This document shows positions 23,466 to 36,240 of a stretch of 64,000 nucleotides of DNA, one piece after another (within the stretch, counting starts at the first letter, position 1; every line of letters begins with the position of its first letter). This DNA is from Leucaena leucocephala (lineage: Eukaryota; Streptophyta; Magnoliopsida; Fabales; Fabaceae). The stretch covers positions 20,722,501-20,786,500 of the forward strand of contig CM073518.1 of assembly GCA_037074615.1 (NCBI GenBank). Reading direction: 5' to 3'. A program made the position numbers and the translations under genes. The notes below the pieces were generated by a model. The model saw only the letters and a list, made by a program, of their open reading frames with translations, made no database searches and was not told the DNA's origin.

Positions 23466-26400
23466 TCACTCATGCTTGGAAATTTGCTTGTAATATTCAG
23501 AGAGAGCCCACAATGGGAACACGTCTCTATACATTGGATAATGCATCACGCAATTTCTCATAAATACTCCCGTCGATTCCTATAAATAATAACTCACAAA
23601 TATTAATTAATTTCAAGTTTATATTTAATTAATTACATTAATTAAATAAGTATAAGAGGTATAAGAACTCACTTGTTGCGGCCAGCCCCCGTCATATAAT
23701 TGAGAATTAATTAAATTTTTTGCTCCACGATGAAGAGGACTCCGGTCTCTCTCTGCCTAATAATCCAACCAAATCAAATGAAACAAATACTAATAATTAA
23801 ATTAGAGTTGAGTGTCATTCCTTCATGTTTAGAAATTGAATTAATTAAGAATATAGTTTTTCATTTGTTTTTGAATGAATTTTCTACTTGTTTATCAACA
23901 ATCACAAACGTCACTCAGAAAGTTTGGATCATTCTTCATTCATGTTGGAGGATATAGCACATAAACCTTAATTATGATAACTTTGGATGCATTTGAAGTA
24001 ACTGAGTAGATTCTTTCTATGAACTCTCTCTAAATATAACAACTAAATAATTAATTTATAAATATTAAAAAATTTGTTAATTTAAGTCTTTGTAAAAAGT
24101 ACGTTGATATTTCTAAAATACTCATTTAATCATTTGTATTAGTTTCAACCCCTATAATCAAAAAATATTTTTACATGTGTAATCAATATGAATAGTTTGA
24201 AAAAAATTATAAAATTAAGAAACAAAATAGATTGAAGTCTTATATTTAGAATAAAAAAAATCTATCAACTAACTCATAAATTTAGAACTAGAGAGAGTGA
24301 AATGGTACTGATGGTTTGTCTAGATGTATGCAAACTAGACCTATTGCAAGAACCAAAATACCTAGAGAGAAACTTGACCCAAAAAAAGAACATGTCTATG
24401 ATGACTATATAGTTAGAACTGGTAAAATAGCTCAACCCACCGATTACGAGTTTGCCTATCATGTGTACAGGCTAGGTGGTGCGGGTTCATTGATAACTTA
24501 CTTGGCCAGCATACATGAGACCCATCATAGCCCATGCTGTTTGTGCTACATTTGATCTGCTTCCTTCAAGTGGTACATACTTCTGCATCATCCATCAAAG
24601 TCTTTTAAACTATCAACAATAAAAGCAGAATAATATTATTGAAATCAAAGATCAGGTATTGTATTAATCCACCTTTGTAGGGCATGAAAGATAACTCTCT
24701 CCCCACCCACCATCTTGTTTTTGTGTTGTGAGAAGAAAATTAACAGCTTTGCGAATAGAAGCACAATTGTCATAAGTTTTGCCTGCTGCAACAAGTCCAC
24801 CAAGTGCAAACAATGTTCCATATAAGAAGCAAATTCCCCAGTTTCCATACCAAGAACCATCTTCTGTTTGAGTGTCTTCAATGTATCTCACAGCATTCTT
24901 AATGAAATTCTCAATCTCTTTCTTTCTATGTGTTGGATATAACTCTTTAAACAAAACTAAAGCCTGTATTGCTGCTCCAGTGCACTCAACATATTCATGC
25001 TCCACTACAATATTCTCCAAAAATTCAATAGGATTCAACACCTGCTCTCAAAAAACACAACCAAATTCAGGTTTCATCGATGAAAATATTATATTTCAAT
25101 TTTTAGTCCAAAATATGTTTTTATAACCCTATGGGCCACCCAAATATTTTTTTAAATCCTATTATCAAGTATCCGAGTAGTCGACTAATCCAAATTGGGG
25201 CTTCGTAACCAGGATATCTCTTCCTTATTGGTGGTTATTTTGAACAATGTGGGAATCGAATATCAGTCTTCCCACTTTGTGATCTAATTAATCCACCACT
25301 AGATCAAGTACTCTTGGATGAGTCCAAAATATGTTTAGTTCGCTTAAAATATTAATAAATCATATATAGATCTTACTTCTAACCATTCTTGACCTCTGAT
25401 TGGTTCCCAAACTGCTAAACCACCTTTTTTACTCTGCACATATTATCACAAAAAGTATCCATGGATTAGTACATGATCATATCAAATTGAATATTCATTA
25501 ACTGATTCAAATTCACAACAAAAAAATCACCTGAAATGACAATAGTATGTTGACGGTATCAAACAATCTGTCAGGTTCCATCTTTTCACCTACAATCTCT
25601 GGAGGTAGCTTTGATAGAAGAAGACAACACTAAAACAAACAATGATATGAATGGTCGCATATATGAAATAACACGAGCATAATTAATTAAGTATATCAAG
25701 TTAATTAATCACCTTAAAAGCTTCTGCTGTGCAATCTGAAACTGGCACTCCTTGGTCTTGATCAGAGAAAGTCCATGACCCTTTAGAAATGTGACGATAC
25801 ATACTCTTGAAGTCACCAGAAGGATTGTTCTTAACCTGACCATATGGTTATATATCCATCATTAAAATTAAATTAAATTACACTAGCTAATGGTTAGTCA
25901 TTGAATAAGTTTTCCCCTAAGATTATTAATGAAACAAACTTGAGATTCCTTGATGAAATAATGTGCTCTTGCAAGTGTGGGAGCGAATTCTTCAATTAGG
26001 TTTGTCGAAAGCAAAGCTTGAATGACAAAGCCAGCATCCCATGTTTGGCTCCCAAAACTCTGCACATAAATATCAAGTCTAAAATTAGTTTACATTAAAA
26101 TAGTTTGTGAATTTTAATAATTTTAATTTAATTTCTTGCAATTATCATCTCTTATTGACTTCTCACCTGCATGGTCATTCCATCTTCTGAAACCCATAAA
26201 TAATCAGGAACCCTGGCAAGATGCTTCTTGAAAGCTTCTCCAGTCGGATCTTCAGCCCAACAAGCAACCATACACAGAGACTGTGACAAGTAGAAAATGA
26301 CATTTTTTTAATTAATATGATAATTTTACTATTTCCAATCTTAACTTCAAATTATCATTTGATGTTGTACTGTATTTGTTAACTAACAAAGAAAATTGTA

Positions 26401-29400
26401 CCTTTTCCACACATCCAGCAGTCATGTATCGAGTATTCTCATCTTCATAGTGAATATGCTTTATTGTTTTTTGAAGGGCCTTCTCTCTCACCAATTTGTT
26501 GAAGGGCCAACGAGTAAGAAGTGGTTCAGTTAGTATATATAAGCTATCCCACATGAGGTCTTGTAACAAGGGATGTGGACAGTAAAGATCCTCCTATAAT
26601 ATATACATATATATATGAACAATAATCTAATAAGTTAATACCTCCATAATGATAAGAAAGCAAACTATATATATATACATATTTATGTGTGTTGGGTATT
26701 AATTAAATAGTTACAGATAGAAAATAATGCATCACCTTGGCACAGAGGTGGCGAGCTTTGCTCCAATCAATTTGATGATAAGGTTGAAGATGAAGTTCTT
26801 GTCTCAATTGAAGAATAAGTGGTGTGATGGGACCCACAAATCTTTTTCCATACAAGTAAGACATAGGCATGTAGACTGATCGGCAATAAAACCACATTTT
26901 AGCTGCATTCATTCATCAAGGTAAAGGAGAGTAAATAAATCATTATAGAGTAACTCTAATATTCTTTCGGTAAATGAATTACCAGGATGCTTGAGAAATA
27001 AATGAAGGATAGATTAACTAATTTGGATAGAGAAACTCTAATATTATTTTGGTCCTTAATGTAAAAGTTACCTAACTAATTAATTGATTAAAAAAATTAA
27101 ATAAATAAATTAATTATAATATATGTGGTATGATCCCTAAAAGACTATTTGTATAGTATTAGTTTATATGTTATCACTATAATCTTTATTATAAGTCACG
27201 TTCAACTAATTCACAGAAATCAAGGAATGACAACTAACTCGTTAAAGCTGTTTTAAATTCATAAATTTTTTTAATTTTACCCTATTAAATAATACAGCCA
27301 TTAATAGGGACCAAAGATTTATTATTTTGCAATAAGAGTAAAAATTGAAAAACAGTCATTAATTAATAAGCCTCTAGATGACTTAGATTTGAGACCAACG
27401 ATTTAACCTAGAAAAGCGACTTATTAATAGGGATCAGAGTGCCAAGTAAATTAGTCCATGAAAGAGTATTATATATAGGGAAAATTATTATAAGATTCTA
27501 AAAAAAAAATTAATTAGCCAAAAGTCTAATAACAACTGAGGAACATAAGATTTTTTTGTTATAATTCAGGAAATAATAACAAATTTATATGTCTTGCTTG
27601 TCATTAAAACTTTTTTGTAATTAAATTCCTTCTTTAGAACATCATAGTAATTCTACAGACTATATATGGCTTAACATTAAGTAAAGGAATGAATTACCAG
27701 GATGCATAGGAAGAAATGAAGGCAAGAGCCAAAACTCGGGAGGCATTGGGTGGCTTCCAGACCATTCAAATACTCCAAGTATCTATATATAGTAGCATAT
27801 ATCAATAAGCTATATCATGTGTTAATTAGCCAAATGACAAATCAAAAGTTGTTAATTAACAAAAGAGACGTACAGAAAGCCAGGTCTTTCCCCAAGAGGG
27901 TATGTAAGTGACACCACCACGATCAAGAATCCATTTTCGAGCTCTAACACAAGCTTCGTCTTCTCCTCCAAGAATGCGAATGCATATGTAGCTTAGTGCT
28001 GTGCAGAACATGACGCTGTGACCCTCAATATGCAGGCCCCACCCTCCATCTTCATTCTTCAATTCATATACCAGCAATTAATAATATTCATAAAATTAAT
28101 TTATTTGTTTCATTTCAAATGTTGATATTATTATGATAATGAGGTAATAAACTTGAAACTTGTTCACCTGGTGGTTGTATAAGAAACGTAGTATCTCTTT
28201 ACAATACTCTTTAGGGAATACACTTTCAAGCTGTCCTGTAATATACATGCAAAATACCTACACCAATCTATAATTAATATGCTAGCATATTTGACAGAGT
28301 TATCAAATAAAATTAATAATCAAAATGTCCTAAAAACAAGTGAGAAGTATAAATTTTATGTCATTTTTTATGTCAAAACTTGTCATTATATATTATTTAT
28401 TTATTAGAAGATTTTTAGATGATTATATTACCTACTAATAAATTCATAATGATTCTCCCATAAAAATTCTACAAAAATAGAAACGTACAAAAGGTTGTAT
28501 GAAGAAGAGGGGACCAGCAATTTGAGCAGGCCAATGACCATCCTTAGATTGCAACGCAGACAAGTAACGTGCTGATCTTTTCACTGTGTTCATTACTTCT
28601 TCTGAAGTTATTTCCTCTTCATCTTTTATCTTCACAGTGGGTATTGTTTGCTTGAATTTTCTCTCTCTCAAAAACTGCATCACATAAGGACAAAATTTAA
28701 TAATGATAAGCATATCCGGGTATCCACTTTGGATTTCAAAGTATGGATCAATCAACTCAATAAAAATGTACACCTTATAGTGTGCGTTTGGATCACAAAA
28801 CCTCCAAAATTATAGTTTTATGTAAAATAATTCAAACACTCTATATTTTATATAATTAATTTTTTATAAAAACTAATAAATTATCTAAACACTAATTTTT
28901 TTCACAATAAAATTTTCACGAAAACTAATAAACTATCAAAACACTAATTTTTTCTATAATCATTTTTTCACAAAAACTAATGAAATATCCATAATCTATT
29001 TTTTTTACCAAAATTATAGTATAAGTTAGAGGGAACAACTTCTAACTGATGTATTTGGATTAGCTTTTGAAAGATTATTTTTTTAGAGAATAATAGATTT
29101 TGAGTAAAATATATTTTGTAAAAAATTTATTTTTATTGGTGTGTTTGGATTAGTTTTTGGAGAATATATTTTACAAAAAATAATTGATTGTTAGAAGTGA
29201 TTCTTCCTAACTTTTCCAAAACCATAGTTTTGGATAAAAAATTGATTGTGGGAAAAAAAAACTAGTGTTTGGATAATTTATTGATTTTGGTGAAAAAATT
29301 GATTGTGGAAAAAAATTTATATTTGGATAGTTTATTGGTTTTCATAAAAAAAAATAGTTATAGGAAAAAATTAGTGTATGGATAATTTATTAATTTTCGT

Positions 29401-32148
29401 AAATAACTGATTGTAAAAAATGTGGGGTGTTTGGATTATTATTTGATCTAAAAACCATAGTTTAAATTAAAAAATAATTTTTAAAAAAATATATATTCTA
29501 CTTAAAATCTATTCTACCTAAAATCTATTCTTCAAAATCTATTTTATCCAGCATCTATTCTCCATAATTTATTATACCCAAAATACATTTTTCATAAACT
29601 AATCCAAACTCGCTCATAATATATTGTTATGATTCAAATGTAAACGTCAATGTTAAAAAAGTATTGTTTAAATAAGACTCTATACTTATCTAAGTACAAT
29701 ATTCCTCTAGTCCTTATTACAAGTCACTAATTAATATATTTATATTTTTTTTATATGACACTTGTTTAGTTTCAAAGAATATTAATTATTTTTTTCATAC
29801 ATGCCCGTACTTAATAAGAATAAGGAGGGAGAGTAAAAATTAATATAATGACATAGTTTAATGTAATTAATAAGAGAAATATTACAAATTATTTAAATTT
29901 TAAAATAAATTTAATATTTTTAATTATTTTTATTAGTATATATGTAAATTAGTTAGAAATAAACTATAATAAGAGACAAGGGTGAATTATGATTGAATTG
30001 TAAATTGTGTTTACATTAGTTAGTAAAGAAGATTTTCTTTTCTTGGATACTGTCTCATAGAAAAGTACTAGCTAGGAAAAAATACTACGGGCCTGTTTGG
30101 TAAGTTACCAAACCGCAGTTTTAAAAGGGCTTTTGGCCCAAACCTCGATTTGGGGAAATTTCAAAACAAACAGGCTTATTTGTCCATAAGTGCTTTTGGA
30201 CAAAACCATAGTTTAAAACCATAGTTTTGAATAAGCTATTTAAAATAGCTTTTTCAACAGTAAAAGCACTTATGGACTATCCAATTACTATATTACCCCT
30301 ACTTTTTCTTACCCCTTCTATCCTCTCTCATACTTTTTCTTACACCCTCTATCCTCTCTCCTACTTTTTCTTACACCCTCTCTCCTCTCTCCTACTTTTT
30401 CTTACACCCTCTCTCCTCTCTCCTATTTTTTCTTACACCCTCTCTCCTTTCTCCTCTCTTCCCTCTCTCCTCTCTCTTCTCTTTTCTCTAACTCCCTCCT
30501 CTCTCTTACTTTAAATCAAATCATACCCTTTTTGGTAATTTACCACCATAAAAAGTCATTCTAAAAATAATTATCCAAACACCTATTTACTCAAAACCAC
30601 TTTTTTTCCATAAACTCTTCTCCAAAAGTCCTTTTCCATAAGTTGTCCATAAGCCCTTTTTTTTCATAAGCTCTTTTTCAAAATCCTATCCAAACAAGCC
30701 CTACATGTGAGGCAGTAGCAGCTAAGTGCACTTCTTTCATTGAAGTCATAGCTTTTGGCTATTAATATGCCAACAGATAGTTCACAAATTCAATAATCAA
30801 TAAAATACACAACAGAATGACTATTCTCAGAAAGACCACGTCTAACGCCTTAATATGTATGAGTCATGTTCAACTAAAAGAAAATGTTTTTAAGAGGATA
30901 GAAGAGAGAAGACAAGAAGAAAGGAACCAATAAGTGGATGACTTTAATTAAAAGCCATTTGGCTTCTGAAAAAAATGTGTACTCATAATTATCATATTAA
31001 TTTATATATTTTTTTGTACCATAAAAAAATTTATGTTCTTTTTAATAATTTAAACATAAAAAAGTGATTCTAATAATAATTATCTAAATATCTCTAATTT
31101 TTAATATTATTTTTTTTATAAAATTTATTTTACCTAAAATTTATCTTAGTTAAAATCTTTTTTTTAAAAGCTAATATGAACAAAAGCATAGCTAAGAGTT
31201 GAGGGCTTCATAAAAGAGGGCACAGCCTTTAATAATCCTAACGTGACGCTCATGAATATGGGTCCTCAGGTGAGGACATCTTTCTCTATTTTTTTCTTCT
31301 AGTTTTTCTTAATCAAATTATGTTAATTTAAAGATCAAATTATTAATTTATGGGACACATCGGTGACTGTATGCTAATGTTCACATCTTTTTTTTTAATA
31401 CAATGCTAATGTTCACATCTAAATCACTGTATGATAACTTTAACACTCTCTCTCTCTCTCTCTCTCTCTCTATAATATCATGGTGTCTTGTCAGGAAGAG
31501 GACAAATATTTTGAGGCTCGCGTTGAGAAATTATTTGTTTAAAGGTAGCTTTGGTTGAAGCATCTTTCTGTACGCATAATATATGATTATCAGATCAGCA
31601 TCTTTGTGGAGGTTTATTATATTAATTAATTTTAATAAGTTATAGACATTTGAGAGCGTACTGGCCATGCATGTTACTTTAGTTTGCACACTTTATCCGA
31701 TGAAACAGATCATAATAAAACAGATCACATAACAAGTGATATGGAGAAGATTGATTAAACTATTGGCAGATTTGGTGTCATGGCTGGTAAGCTTATATAT
31801 GAATCTTTATGCTGGTACTGGCTAGCTATAAGTAAAAGCATGCGAGAAATTCAGATCAGTTAAACAAATATGAAGCCAAAACAAACGAGAGGAACTAGAA
31901 CGAACACACAGAGAGAGTAGGTACGTAGAGGAAGAAAATGAAACCTGAAATCTCCAAAGGCGATCACCACAGGCTCTAAGACGAGAGCGATTAGAGGAGA
32001 AGTTACGACGAGCAGCTTCAACTTCATCTCTCTCTTCCTGGCTTCCTTCTTCTTCAGCATGAAACTCCCATGTCTGCCTCCCCACAAAGTTATTTGTACT
32101 GAATATGTATGGATCTTTCCCTCCTTCTCCTATCTTCAGCCTCCACAT
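23466..32148 (-). CDS. OSC copy C: intact oxidosqualene cyclase (triterpene synthase), 16 exons, 755 aa
   Basis: It cyclises 2,3-oxidosqualene to a polycyclic triterpene at the ER membrane. Exons: 1 31945-32148, 2 28489-28674, 3 28168-28257, 4 27874-28056, 5 27698-27782, 6 26736-26902, 7 26402-26593, 8 26167-26280, 9 25940-26059, 10 25713-25835, 11 25531-25629, 12 25377-25433, 13 24673-25041, 14 24502-24582, 15 23673-23756, 16 23466-23579 (TGA). All introns are GT-AG; the frame stays open for 755 codons, normal for plant OSCs. QW motifs lie at 110-116, 160-166, 598-604, 647-653 and 709-715. The protonating Asp is D481 in DCTAE. MWFYCR is 252-257; its Trp is the beta-amyrin-type residue (lupeol synthases have Leu). 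Non-canonical: F254, Q475-G-V-P478 before VSDCTAE, L617 in YGTLF, R63 before LWRFQ. The product cannot be read from sequence; a pentacyclic triterpene is my inference. Confidence 0.93.
25132..25325 (-). mobile_element. SINE-like unit (family 2) in copy C intron 12
   Basis: The minus strand shows TTGATCTAGTGGTGGATTA (A-box-like) and ATATTCGATTCCCACA (B-box-like). An orthologous unit sits at the same place in copy D (55165-55372), so it was present before the C/D duplication. Confidence 0.5.
28675..31944 (-). other. Copy C intron 1 (3.27 kb)
   Basis: The long first intron contains AT-rich sequence, inverted TTTTGGATTA-type repeats at 28,790-29,610 (shared with copy D), the MITE at 30089-30701 (absent from D) and a (CT)n microsatellite at 31449-31471. 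No extra exon was seen. Confidence 0.7.
30089..30701. mobile_element. Tourist/Harbinger-like MITE in copy C intron 1, TAC target duplication
   Basis: The 613-bp element starts GGGCCTGTTTGG and ends CCAAACAAGCCC, between TAC at 30086-30088 and 30702-30704. Copy D has the unbroken site at about 59850 (AATACTACATTTGAGG). The interior has the CTCTCTCC tract with several copies of a TACTTTTTCTTACACCCTC unit. It inserted after C and D diverged and looks like one of the best preserved members here. Confidence 0.88.
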
Positions 32149-32207
32149 CTCTCGCTCTCTCTCTCTACTCTTAAACCAGCACTAATACTATTATACAAAT
32201 ACCTTCC

Positions 32208-32219
32208 CTATATATATAA
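32208..32219 (-). promoter_or_regulatory. Candidate TATA box of copy C
   Basis: The minus strand reads TATATATATAGG about 60-70 bases upstream of the copy C ATG, followed by a GA-rich leader. A second candidate, TATAAATAAG at about 32275-32284, lies further out. Copy D shares the first (about 61230-61241), but the second is altered there. Confidence 0.45.
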
Positions 32220-34320
32220 GCATGCATTTCCCCACATTTTAAATCTCTCTTCCACTCTTACACGCCGCTTATCGCTTATTTATACCATTCACCTGACTTC
32301 TTTTTTGGGGAGGTGGGGGGTTGCTCATATATTTCTGTGGAATTAATTGTCATATAGCATTTGATATATTTTTATATATAAAAAATAGTAGTATTTTAAA
32401 AAATTGTTTTTGCTCATATTTAAATTGCTTAGTTGTTGCTAATTTGGATTATGTGTATGTTTAGAAAAGAAAAGAAAAGTATTTTTAGATCTAAACACTC
32501 ATCTTAGTGGTAAAATTATTTTTAGGTAAAATTATAGTTTTAGTAATTATAAATCATAGTTTTGTATAAACAATATCCACTAACTTTTAAAATAATTTTC
32601 AAATATTAAGCATGAAAAATAACCATTTTGATGCACATAAGATTAGGAGAGTAATTTCTTTTGCCAATAATAAAAACATACAATTTGCAACAAATACAAT
32701 TTTAATCTCTCTTTAATAAAGTTATTTAATATTATTTTATATGTGTAATATATGCATCTATATTTTTAAGAAAAAAGTCAAATATATCATCCTTTGAATT
32801 CTTAATTTCACCCATTAATATTCTAAAGTCTTAGATATATAATTTTACAAAATACTTTGTATATATCATAGAAATAATTTTTTTTCTATTGATCATGATG
32901 AAGCTCGAACTCAAAACATTAGGGGAAGGGTGTATATTGAATATCCATTTATCTAACCCATCTTTAGTTATATAATGTTTATGTTTAATTAATAGGGTGT
33001 TGGTGTGAATACTAATTATCAAAATTAATAGGATGTTTTACTCACAAGTCATGTATATATAACTCTGAATTTTGTATAATTGTTCAGAGTCCTCTTTAAT
33101 TTAGTCTGTTCAAATCATGTGAGGATAGGCCTCATATGTGATTTGAAATTTGAAAAATAAATTATATCATTTAACATATATATAATACTACTTTTAATAA
33201 ATTTAATTAAATGTTCATTAATATTAATATTGATAGCATGGAATATAATACTATATTTTTTATTATAAGTTTATTTTAATTAACTTTCACACACGTAAAA
33301 AAAAATTAAATTATTAAATTTAACAGTATGTTATTATTAAATAACATGTATTAAAAAAATGTACTTACCATCGGTATTAATGAAGTATATTTCTGGTACG
33401 TAAAAAAGTATATAAACTCTGGCAGTGACAAGGACAATACCAAAGTAAAGGTAATAGTGGTTGAAACATTAAGGCCACATGGGACGATTGCAATTAATTT
33501 CAAGTCCAACTGCCACCCCCCTGATGACGATGTTTCTCCCATATAACTCAACAAACCATAGCCAACTCAGATACTCCTTTAATATGTAATATAAATTATT
33601 TCTAATTTTTTTAATCCATAATATAAGTTATTTAAAAAATAATTAATACTTATTTATTAATTTTGTCTTTATAATTAATACATAAATATAACTTTTTATA
33701 TTTTTCTCTCCCATTCAAAACTTCATTTAATATGGATAAAATTAAAAAATAAATTAATTTAATAAAAGTTTAATGAATTAATTATCATTTTATTTTTTGA
33801 TTTTAGTAAATTAGTTATAGTAAGTAGTTTATAAAAACATGTAAGCTAAAAGAGCTTATCTTTCTCTGGAAACTTTGTTGTTCTTCTCAAATCTATCCTT
33901 AATTAATCAAGAGTATTTTTGAAAAAAATATTTATTAAAAATAGAAAAAATATTCAATCAAGATATTTTTAAAAATTACATTTTATAATTATGAAATATG
34001 TATTATATAAAACGGAATTGAAACTAAAAAACTATGTATTATTGTATTTATGGATGAAGATTATAATTAATATGTTAAATTATTATTTTTATTTAACTAA
34101 GGGTATTCTAAGATATTTTAGGTTTAAGATTAATTCATTTTGAGACAAATAAGCTAAATTGTCATATATGGGCTATCAAAAAGCTTGTGGGGCGAGTACT
34201 AGGATTTTATAGGTAGTGACTATCGTATATGGACTTGCTCGGCAACCAATGACATGCATGGCATTAAGTTCTCTAAGTGTCTTTATCATTCTTCTAGAAA
34301 AAGCGGAAGGAATTGGGGAG
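32220..34320. other. 5' flank of copy C, no gene
   Basis: AT-rich, non-coding as far as can be seen, and collinear with the 5' flank of copy D (about 61,240-63,440). It contains short homopolymer and TA-rich runs only. Confidence 0.6.
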
Positions 34321-34329
34321 AAGTCTCCG

Positions 34330-35312
34330 CTTGTTTAGATAATTTTTAAAAAAATAATTTATAATTTTTTTTTAATAGTTTAAAAAAAAACTTTTGGATA
34401 AAACTTTATAGAAAAAAAATTTAAAATAAATGAGTATTTAGATAGTTATTATTAAAATAATTTTTATAATTAGTAAATTATTATAAAGAATATAAAATAA
34501 AAAAAAATATTTTCATCTATTACCGTCTCATCACTTCTCACTATCTCATCTCATCTTTCTGTGCTTCTCCTGTAGTAAGCTCATCTTCTATTTTCATCTT
34601 CTCACGATGGCAGCGACGGAGGAGATTAAGCGAGAAGACGAAGAAGGAGGAACAAGAAGTTGCTCCATTTTTATTTTCCACTGTTCATCTTCTTCCTATT
34701 ATTCCTCGACGGTCGACGGAAGCAGCAAGGGATGACTGTCAGCGAAAGCAGCAAGTGACGACGGTTGATGAAAGCAGCAAGGGACGAAGGTTGATGGAAA
34801 ACTGAAGCACCAACAGACGATGAAAAATGAACTACAGAAGACGACGTGTCCAAAGGGAGGAGAGAGAGGGTGAGAAAAAATATGGACAAAATAATAATTG
34901 GTTAGTCCATAAACTATTTTACTGTTCAAAAAGCTACTTCTACTAGTTTATTTGAAACCATAGTTTAACCCATAAGCACTTATGGACAAATATGACTGTG
35001 GGTCTGTTTGGATAAGAGTTTAAAAAAGGGCTTATGAAAAAAAAATGGCTTTTAGAGAAGAGCTTATGGAAAAAAAGTAGTTTTGAATAAATGAGTGTTT
35101 AGATAGTTATTACCAAAAGGACTTTTGTAATTAAAAAATTATTAGAAATGGTATAATTTTAGTTTTCTCAAACTAAGGTTTGAGCCAAAAGTCCTTTTAA
35201 AACATTGATTTTAAAGTTTCCAAACACACACTATTTGTTTTTAAAAAAAAATCAAACTAAGGTTTGGGCCAGAAGTCCTTTTAAAACTTAAGTTTCAAAG
35301 TTTTCCAAACAG
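34330..35312. mobile_element. Composite of two Harbinger-like MITEs
   Basis: The stretch starts near GCTTGTTTAGATAATTT. It contains a GC-richer insert around 34,600-34,860 and, from about 34,995 (GGGTCTGTTTGGATAAG) to about 35,312 (CCAAACAGGCGC), a second unit of the same style. The left part is shared with the D flank (from about 63,440). Boundaries are approximate. No real gene is inferred from its short open frames. Confidence 0.5.
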
Positions 35313-35393
35313 GCGCATATAGGCATGGTAAACGAGGAGAGGCACTGACACTAATCCCTCCCAACTGCTATTAGTTTACTATTTATATTATGG

Positions 35394-36240
35394 GCCCGTT
35401 TGGTTTAGTTTCTAGATAAGAGATTATGAAGAATAGATTATGGAGAATAATTTCTAGAAAATAACTTTTAGAAAAAAAAATGATTATGAAAAAATAAGTA
35501 TTTGGATGGTTATTACTAGAATAATTTTTTTTATACGTAAATTATCAGAAAAGTTATGTGGTAAAATGATGATTACATAAAGATATTTTGTTACGTCATC
35601 TTCTAGACTCTTCTTCCTCATCTCTACCACCACTAGCGACGCCACTTCCTCTCCTTTTTTCTTCTTCCTTTCGCACCTCATTCTTATCAAGCGACACCTG
35701 ATTCTTCCTCTCCATCGTCACCATCTTCTTCTTTCTTCACCTCCGTCAGAACCTCTGCAACCCGAACACCTCTGTCCCCATTTACTCATTTTATCTCATC
35801 CTTTCCTCTCTGTCGTCGAGTTCGCTACTCGTGTCTATGGAGACCGAAAAAGCTTGCAAACCTGCCGATTGCATCCTCCTTTGACATCATCATTCCTTGT
35901 CGTTGCTATTCCTCGCTGCTATCACCCATCACCACTCTGCCGCCACCCTTACGACTGTCGTCTCTGTTTCATCCTCCTCCTCCTCCGCCTGAAGCAGAAG
36001 GAGCAAAGAAGTTTGGAAATGGAAGAGAGGGTGAGCCAAAGAAGAGAGGAAGTAAGGAGAAAAAATTAAGGGCAAATTGGTCATTGCAAGGGCCCAAAGT
36101 GATTTTCCCCCTGAGAAGTTAGTCTTACAAGTTTATCTAAAATCATGATTTAGTCTAAAAATTTTTATGAATATTTGATGACTATTTATTTAATTTTTGG
36201 GTCAAACCAAAAGTACTTTTCAAACTGAAAAACCAAACAA
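35394..36240. mobile_element. Harbinger-like MITE (larger variant)
   Basis: It starts GGGCCCGTTTGGTTTAG and ends near AAAAACCAAACAAAC. The interior (about 35,600-36,070) is unusually C+T rich on the plus strand and GC-richer than its surroundings, with short open frames on both strands that resemble nothing recognised. Confidence 0.5.

Noticed and set aside
24316..24555. 79-codon plus-strand frame across copy C intron 14 and exon 14
   Set aside because: It is antisense to a real exon, and in copy D the frame is broken in the matching intron. The intron part looks like a small repeat.
24645..24881. Alternative minus-strand frame overlapping exon 13 of C (also 54682-54918 in D)
   Set aside because: Shadow frame of the genuine OSC exon 13.
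31860..32087. Alternative frames over exon 1 of C and D
   Set aside because: Out-of-frame translations of the exon; the family motifs are in the other frame.
35854..36069. Cys/Pro-rich and charged short frames at 34671-34929 and 35854-36069
   Set aside because: They lie inside MITE interiors, lack splice or promoter context and resemble no family.
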